DNA from: Tidjanibacter sp.
Lineage (GTDB): Bacteria; Bacteroidota; Bacteroidia; Bacteroidales; Rikenellaceae
Reading direction: 5' to 3'
Length of the DNA: 10,773 nt
Assembly (NCBI GenBank): GCA_017379955.1
Contig: JAFNVE010000080.1
Span: forward strand, 1 to 10,773
Numbering within the stretch: position 1 is the first letter of the stretch; each line of letters starts with the position of its first letter. The notes under the pieces are model-generated. The model saw nothing but the letters and a program-made list of their open reading frames with translations, searched no databases and was not told the DNA's origin. This document shows, in pieces, positions 7,290 to 10,773 of the stretch. Position numbers and translations under genes: made by a program.

Positions 7290-7870
7290 TTTGCCTGCTC
7301 GGCAGGGTTCTGAGGCAGGTCGACAATCATACGCTGGTAGCGATAGCCACGAGCGTGCAACTCTATCGACAATCCCGCACGGAACATAGCTCTTGCACTA
7401 CGCGCTAAAATGTAGAGTGCCTTGGAGGTCTGTCCCTCAACCTCTTCGTGACGAATTTGCGACATAGCAGTATGGGCGCACGCACGGAGTGCCGACTCAC
7501 GAAGAAGAGCCTCGTTGCTCTCCAATGAGTAGCCGAGTACCGATTGCAGGATATGCTCGTCGCCATAGTCGAAGCCCTGAGGACCACACAATGCACGATA
7601 GATAAATGGGCAACTGCGCTCCCAATCCTCGTCCCAACCGCGTGCAACAGCCATGCCGATATAACCCGCAAGGGCGAGTGTGTAGGCGGGGTAGGAGTTA
7701 ATCTGACTAACCGCATCGGCCATATATTCGGGTGCCATAGCGTTCCACTCGGCAAGTGTCTCCTCAACCTCTATCTCTTTGCCGGCCAGCACACCACGCT
7801 CGGTGCATACGGCTACAAGTTGCTCGATGAGTCTATCCTCATATTTGTCGAAATACTCTTTCTCTTCCAT
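7286..7870 (-). CDS. Conserved-looking cytoplasmic protein, unknown function
   Basis: The protein has 194 residues and I do not recognise its family. It has no signal peptide or membrane segment. It looks mostly helical: an acidic N-terminal region (MEEKEYFDKYEDRLIEQL), a middle part with several Cys and aromatic residues (about 75-105, including GYIGMAVARGWDEDWERSC), and a basic, Arg-rich C-terminal part. The ordinary amino-acid make-up, the promoter at 7894-7925 and the clean stop-to-stop join with the metallo-hydrolase support a real gene. Its stop overlaps that gene's stop by four bases, so neither can have a terminator between them. Its promoter lies in the 3' end of umuC, so it may be read both alone and as a third gene after umuDC; that is inference. 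Confidence 0.75.
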   Translation of the reverse strand: MEEKEYFDKYEDRLIEQLVAVCTERGVLAGKEIEVEETLAEWNAMAPEYMADAVSQINSYPAYTLALAGYIGMAVARGWDEDWERSCPFIYRALCGPQGFDYGDEHILQSVLGYSLESNEALLRESALRACAHTAMSQIRHEEVEGQTSKALYILARSARAMFRAGLSIELHARGYRYQRMIVDLPQNPAEQAN

Positions 7871-7893
7871 TGTCTGCTTCTGTTTTGCGGATG

Positions 7894-7925
7894 CAAAGAT
7901 AACTATTTATCGGCATTTACCACAA
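7894..7925 (-). promoter_or_regulatory. Promoter of the 7286-7870 gene, overlapping the umuC 3' end
   Basis: The minus strand has a perfect -7 TATCTTTG (7901-7894) and, 21 bases upstream, a TTG (7925-7923) that could serve as the -33. The -33 and most of the spacer lie in the last codons of umuC, whose stop codon is at 7905-7903. The -7 box is 23 bases from the start codon at 7870. Confidence 0.55.
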
Positions 7926-9168
7926 TAATATCACTCCAACTCGATGTGTAGGCGGGCGAGAGGTGTTGTCTGTTCATCTTGATACCCTCCTTAGCTTGGG
8001 TGGCTATATGAACTCTGCCTGCTCCGTGGGTGGCGTTGATTGTGTCTATCGCCTTCATCAGTCGTGCGCTACGCTCGTGGTCGGTGTTGTCGAACAGATC
8101 GGCCTGCACCTGATTTCGCGGGCAGAAGTTGCCGAGTATTATCCCTGCCTTCTTGTAGCCCACGCCTTTGCGCATCATCTCCCTCAGTGCTTCGGCAGAA
8201 GCCTTACCTATTACCATTGTGTCGTCGGTCGGTGTGGCAAAGGTGATAAGGCGGCTATCGTAGTGTTGGGGCAGGTCGGTGCGGTGGCGATTGGTGCGGA
8301 TGAACACGGTGGCCTCACGAGCTGCGGAGTGCTGTTTGCGCAGTTTCTCGGTGGCCATCGCTACAAAGGTCGAGAGTTGTCCTTGTAGGTCGTTTGGGTC
8401 GGTAATCTCCTTGGCAAACGAACGCGAACAACAGATGCTCTGTCGGGGCTGCGGATGTTCAAGCTCAATGCACGGCACGCCTTGCAATTCACGCCAGGTG
8501 CGCAATCCACCTACACCCATCTCCCTGCGCACCCACTCTGCTGAGCGTGCAGCGAAGTCGGCTGCTGTGTGCATACCGAGTGCCGAGAAACGGGCAAAGT
8601 AACGACGCCCAATACCCCACACATCTTCGAGGGGAAATTTGGAGAGTACCTTACGGATATCCTCCTCGCGGTGCATATAACAACCACCACGCAGGGCGGG
8701 ATATTGTTTGCAGAGTTTTGAGGCTATCTTGGCGAGGGTCTTTGTGGGTGCCACTCCCACACCTACGGGAATGCCTGTCAGTCGCTTACAGTGTGCCGAG
8801 AGAGCCTTTGCCCAACGGTCGAGGTCACCACCTGCCATCTGCTCGTCGATGAGTAGGAACGACTCGTCAATCGAGTAGACCTCCACATCGGGCGATGCCT
8901 CACGCAGAACGGTTTGCACGCGTCGGCTGATATCGCCATAGAGGATGTAGTTTGAGGAAAAAACCGTCACCTTTCCCTCCTGCTCCAGGTGAGCAAACTC
9001 AAAGTAGGGTTGCCCCATACGAATACCGAGCCTCTTTGCCTCGTTTGAGCGCGATACGGCACATCCGTCGTTGTTGGACAGGACGACCACAGCCTTCCCC
9101 TCCAAATCGGGACGGAAGAGCCTTTCGCACGAGACGAAAAAGTTGTTACAATCGACAAGAGCGTACAT
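7903..9168 (-). CDS. umuC: UmuC-type Y-family DNA polymerase
   Basis: The protein has 421 residues, full length for UmuC. It copies past damaged bases as the catalytic subunit of a polymerase V-like complex with processed UmuD. The N-terminal motif MYALVDCNNFF contains the metal ligand Asp6; SIDESF supplies Asp101 and Glu102. A helix-hairpin-helix segment GIGRR is at 185-189, and QADLF at 355-359 is a beta-clamp-binding motif. The C-terminal LSPAYTSSW (403-411) is typical of UmuC's last domain (DUF4113). An upstream in-frame ATG at 9249 would add 27 unconserved residues and overlap umuD, so I choose 9168, where all homologues begin. It follows umuD by 44 bases and is expected to be co-transcribed and SOS-controlled. 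Confidence 0.95.
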   Translation of the reverse strand: MYALVDCNNFFVSCERLFRPDLEGKAVVVLSNNDGCAVSRSNEAKRLGIRMGQPYFEFAHLEQEGKVTVFSSNYILYGDISRRVQTVLREASPDVEVYSIDESFLLIDEQMAGGDLDRWAKALSAHCKRLTGIPVGVGVAPTKTLAKIASKLCKQYPALRGGCYMHREEDIRKVLSKFPLEDVWGIGRRYFARFSALGMHTAADFAARSAEWVRREMGVGGLRTWRELQGVPCIELEHPQPRQSICCSRSFAKEITDPNDLQGQLSTFVAMATEKLRKQHSAAREATVFIRTNRHRTDLPQHYDSRLITFATPTDDTMVIGKASAEALREMMRKGVGYKKAGIILGNFCPRNQVQADLFDNTDHERSARLMKAIDTINATHGAGRVHIATQAKEGIKMNRQHLSPAYTSSWSDIIVVNADK

Positions 9169-9212
9169 TGTTGTCTGTTTAGTTGGGGCACTATGTTGAC
9201 GGAGTGGGGTGG

Positions 9213-9668
9213 TTAGAAAGATTTTACCACGTGGCGCACCACACCCCATACCCTGAAATCCTCATTGGCACTAACACGAATTGGTTTGTACTTGGGGTTT
9301 GCGGGTATGAGCAATGCGTGGTCGGAGTGTATCTCCAATCGTTTGAGGGTGAACTCACCATCGATGAAACAGACCGCAATACACCCATTGTAGGGTTCAA
9401 CGGACTTGTCAATAATCAGCAGGTCGCCATCGGCAATCCCCGCCCCCGACATACTATCGCCACTCACCCTTGCATAGAAGGTCGATGCAGGATTACGCAC
9501 CAATAGTCGGGTTATGTCTAGTGTTGTCTGTGGCATATCCTCCGCCGGCGAGGGAAACCCTGCCTTTACCTCACCCGCAAGAGGCACAGAGGTCTGCTCT
9601 GCTTGTGCATACCACTCCTGCTCTTCGCAAGGCTTATTCTCGCTTATCACTAATCTCGGTTCACTCAT
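9213..9668 (-). CDS. umuD: UmuD-type self-cleaving polymerase subunit / S24 peptidase
   Basis: The protein has 151 residues. The LexA/UmuD-type cleavage site is AGFPSP (Ala36-Gly37), the nucleophile is Ser72 in SGDSM, and the general base is Lys109 in FTLKRL. The spacings Gly-Ser (35) and Ser-Lys (37) equal those I recall for E. coli UmuD (Gly25, Ser60, Lys97), so RecA-stimulated self-cleavage is expected. The N-terminal arm is about 12 residues longer than in E. coli and there is no helix-turn-helix, so this is UmuD rather than a LexA repressor. I start at ATG 9668, preceded by AGAAAAG; an in-frame start at 9725 lies upstream of the promoter -7 box and would not be transcribed from it. Confidence 0.93.
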   Translation of the reverse strand: MSEPRLVISENKPCEEQEWYAQAEQTSVPLAGEVKAGFPSPAEDMPQTTLDITRLLVRNPASTFYARVSGDSMSGAGIADGDLLIIDKSVEPYNGCIAVCFIDGEFTLKRLEIHSDHALLIPANPKYKPIRVSANEDFRVWGVVRHVVKSF

Positions 9669-9903
9669 CTTTTCTGAAATTTCCACCAGACAAAGATACA
9701 AATTTCTCCTTTGTGTCACAACCATACCAATCTATTGAAGGCGCGAGTGTGAACTCAAACCTTAGACCACCATTGGGTCTGTTTGTGACGGTGATAGTGC
9801 CACCGTGGAATTGTACAGCGTGTTTTACAATGGCAAGCCCCAGACCTGTACCACCTTTTTGTCGGGAGCGACCTTTGTCTACACGATAGAATAGCTCAAA
9901 AAG
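9661..9903 (-). pseudogene. Sensor histidine kinase, C-terminal fragment (5' end missing)
   Basis: The minus strand encodes about 80 residues matching the end of a histidine kinase ATPase domain: [14 protein letters not shown] (F box region), [14 protein letters not shown] (G2 ATP-lid box), then [22 protein letters not shown]. The dimerisation/phospho-His domain, N box, G1 box and any sensor part are absent. The kinase-like match stops at about 9901-9903, where a PstB fragment on the other strand begins. Beyond the usual end (FTL) the frame runs on for 27 more residues through the umuD promoter and stops at 9661-9663, overlapping the umuD start. The style is that of PhoR-like kinases, and the PstB neighbour makes phoR attractive, but this is inference. 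It cannot be active as it stands. Confidence 0.8.
9691..9721 (-). promoter_or_regulatory. umuDC promoter with overlapping palindromic operator
   Basis: The minus strand has a TTG -33 (9721-9719), a 20-base spacer, and a perfect -7 TATCTTTG (9698-9691), giving a start near 9684 and a leader of about 16 bases. A perfect palindrome TTGTG-T-CACAA (9711-9721) covers the -33 box, a position where a bound repressor would block transcription. It is a candidate SOS/LexA-type operator; the site preference of this organism's LexA is not known to me. The whole site lies in the trailing frame of the kinase fragment. Confidence 0.6.
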
Positions 9904-10308
9904 GCAGAGAAAGATGCAACCGTTGAGCGTTGCTTGCGCAGTGTTGCTCTTTGGGATGAGGTCAAAGATGTACTGAACAAGAAGGGAACATTCCTTTCGG
10001 GTGGTCAGCAGCAGCGTCTGTGTATTGCCCGAGCCTTGGCAATGAAACCCGATGTGCTTCTGATGGATGAGCCTACCTCAGCACTCGACCCCATTGCGAC
10101 AAAGCATATTGAGGAGTTGCTATTGGAGTTGCAGAAGGAGGTTACAATCCTTATCGTGACGCACAATATGGGGCAGGCAAAACGCATATCATCAAAGTCG
10201 ATGTTTATGTACCTGGGCGAACTTGTCGAGTATGGCGACACCGAAACAATGTTCACCAACCCGTCAGACGAACGCACAAAAGCCTACCTTACTGGTAAGA
10301 TGGGTTAA
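9895..10308 (+). pseudogene. pstB: Phosphate ABC transporter ATPase PstB, C-terminal fragment
   Basis: About 137 residues remain of a protein normally about 250 long. Present are the ABC signature LSGGQQQRL (fragment residues 34-42), Walker B DVLLMDEP with the D-loop SALDP (53-65), and the switch His in VTHNM (His90). The PstB-specific end [17 protein letters not shown]...RTKAYLTG is also there. The Walker A P-loop and Q-loop are lost. The open frame starts only at 9895, after an in-frame TAG, and PstB-like sequence ([13 protein letters not shown]) begins almost at once. The TTG at 9934 could be called as a start but would give a non-functional half ATPase. No phoU or other pst gene follows, and no promoter is seen. 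Confidence 0.88.
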
Positions 10309-10333
10309 TAGGCATTATTAATAAATTTTTCAC

Positions 10334-10370
10334 AGACAAGACGAGCAAAATACCGTCTTGTCTTTTTTTA
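10334..10370 (+). terminator. Intrinsic terminator after the PstB fragment
   Basis: Perfect 10-bp arms AGACAAGACG (10334-10343) and CGTCTTGTCT (10354-10363) with a 10-base loop are followed by a run of seven T (10363-10369). It lies 25 bases after the PstB stop. Its presence suggests that pstB was the last gene of its transcript, so the natural 3' end is preserved even though the 5' half is gone. Confidence 0.88.
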
Positions 10371-10392
10371 ATTTAACAAAAATTAACCCAAG

Positions 10393-10662
10393 TGCAATTC
10401 TTATGAAATAACTCCCGATTATTTTGAAATGGCCACCCGCGAGTTCTTGAAATTCCTCACTGCCAAGATTGATGTTCCAAAGTCTGAGCAGGTAATCCCG
10501 GATGTGGCGGATGCACTTATTAAGTCAGGCGAGGCAACAATCAAGGTGCTCGATACAGACTCAAAGTGGTTCGGTGTAACCTATGCGGAGGATCGCCCTG
10601 GTGTAGTCGAGAAGTTTGCAGAGCTCCATAGTTTACATATCTATCCAGATAGATTATTCTAA
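10393..10662 (+). pseudogene. Sugar-phosphate nucleotidyltransferase, C-terminal fragment
   Basis: The frame TPDYFEMATREFLKFL, then KSEQVIPDVADALIKSGEATIKVL, KWFGVTYAEDRPGVVEKF and YPDRLF resembles the C-terminal end of Bacteroidota nucleotidyltransferases of about 300 residues that make nucleotide sugars. The N-terminal nucleotide-binding part (GxGxR region) is missing. Recognisable sequence begins upstream of the ATG at 10429, at about 10408 (ITPDYFE), and the frame is closed by a TAA at 10384-10386. The ATG is therefore an internal Met, not a true start, and a 77-residue call from it would be misleading. No gene of the same pathway is nearby. Family recognition is from memory of related sequences, so moderate. 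Confidence 0.65.
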
Positions 10663-10678
10663 TGAGTCTATTGGCAAC

Positions 10679-10725
10679 AAAAAGTAGAAGTGTTTAGCCC
10701 TAAAAGCCAAACACTTCTACTTTTT
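10679..10725 (+). terminator. Terminator after the nucleotidyltransferase fragment, probably bidirectional
   Basis: Perfect 17-bp arms (10679-10695 and 10709-10725) flank a 13-base loop. The outer ends are A5 on the left and T5 on the right, so the stem works as a terminator on either strand. It lies 16 bases after the nucleotidyltransferase stop. On the minus strand a short open frame from the window edge ends with TAA at 10737-10739 (residues DAEGERLTYSN before the stop). This would fit a convergent gene sharing the terminator, but 11 codons are too few to call. Confidence 0.8.
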
Positions 10726-10773
10726 AGTACCAAGTGTTAGTTGGAGTATGTCAATCGTTCACCCTCAGCGTCA

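Noticed and set aside
9169..9249. A 27-residue N-terminal extension of UmuC from an upstream ATG at 9249.
   Set aside because: The extension overlaps the end of umuD and is unlike any UmuC; homologues begin at MYALVDCNNFF, which is encoded from 9168.
9669..9725. A longer UmuD start at 9725 giving 19 more residues.
   Set aside because: It lies upstream of the -7 box and across the promoter; the ATG at 9668 has an A/G-rich leader and gives normal UmuD spacing.
10737..10772. End of a minus-strand gene entering from the window edge (residues DAEGERLTYSN then stop).
   Set aside because: Only 11 codons are visible. The shared terminator makes it plausible, but there is too little to call a gene or family.

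Overview
The window is bacterial chromosomal DNA, most likely from a gut-type member of Bacteroidota, order Bacteroidales; I cannot fix the genus. The pointers are repeated promoter -7 elements of the form TAnnTTTG, starts without clear Shine-Dalgarno sequences, a BspA-type leucine-rich repeat protein, a two-gene umuD-umuC operon, and a PstB fragment and a sugar-phosphate nucleotidyltransferase tail that resemble Bacteroides-type members of those families.

Layout. 1-1300: a DUF819-family membrane protein on the minus strand, with a strong 18-bp hairpin terminator and a -7 promoter element. 1353-2797: a BspA-like repeat protein built from two related modules, with its own promoter but no signal peptide. 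2815-3010: a complete tRNA-Lys(CUU) transcription unit with promoter, tRNA and terminator, on the minus strand. 3059-5257: a minus-strand operon of an outer-membrane porin-like protein followed by a Gate-domain (nucleoside-recognition) inner-membrane protein, which together suggest uptake across both membranes of an unknown substrate. 5310-7289: a plus-strand operon of a secreted or outer-membrane protein of unknown function, a GNAT acetyltransferase and a COG1237-type metallo-beta-lactamase-fold hydrolase, the last two translationally coupled. 7286-7925: a conserved-looking cytoplasmic protein I do not recognise. 7903-9722: umuD-umuC, encoding a self-cleaving UmuD-type protein and an apparently intact Y-family polymerase, with a promoter overlapped by a perfect TTGTG-T-CACAA palindrome.

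9661-10773 is the odd part. It holds three gene tails with no heads. The C-terminal end of a sensor histidine kinase (minus strand) abuts, at an A5 run near 9898-9902, the C-terminal half of the phosphate ABC transporter ATPase PstB (plus strand). PstB ends at a normal terminator, and just beyond it lies the C-terminal quarter or so of a nucleotidyltransferase, also followed by a terminator. All three lack their 5' parts and keep their 3' ends. This is either a genuinely rearranged, decaying locus (for example, deletion across a divergent phoR/pst cluster) or an assembly chimera; sequence alone cannot tell them apart.

I saw no CRISPR array, insertion sequence, integrase or phage gene, and no clearly new defence or mobile system. 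The most worthwhile leads are the junction of gene tails, the candidate SOS operator, and the uncharacterised protein plus GNAT plus MBL operon.
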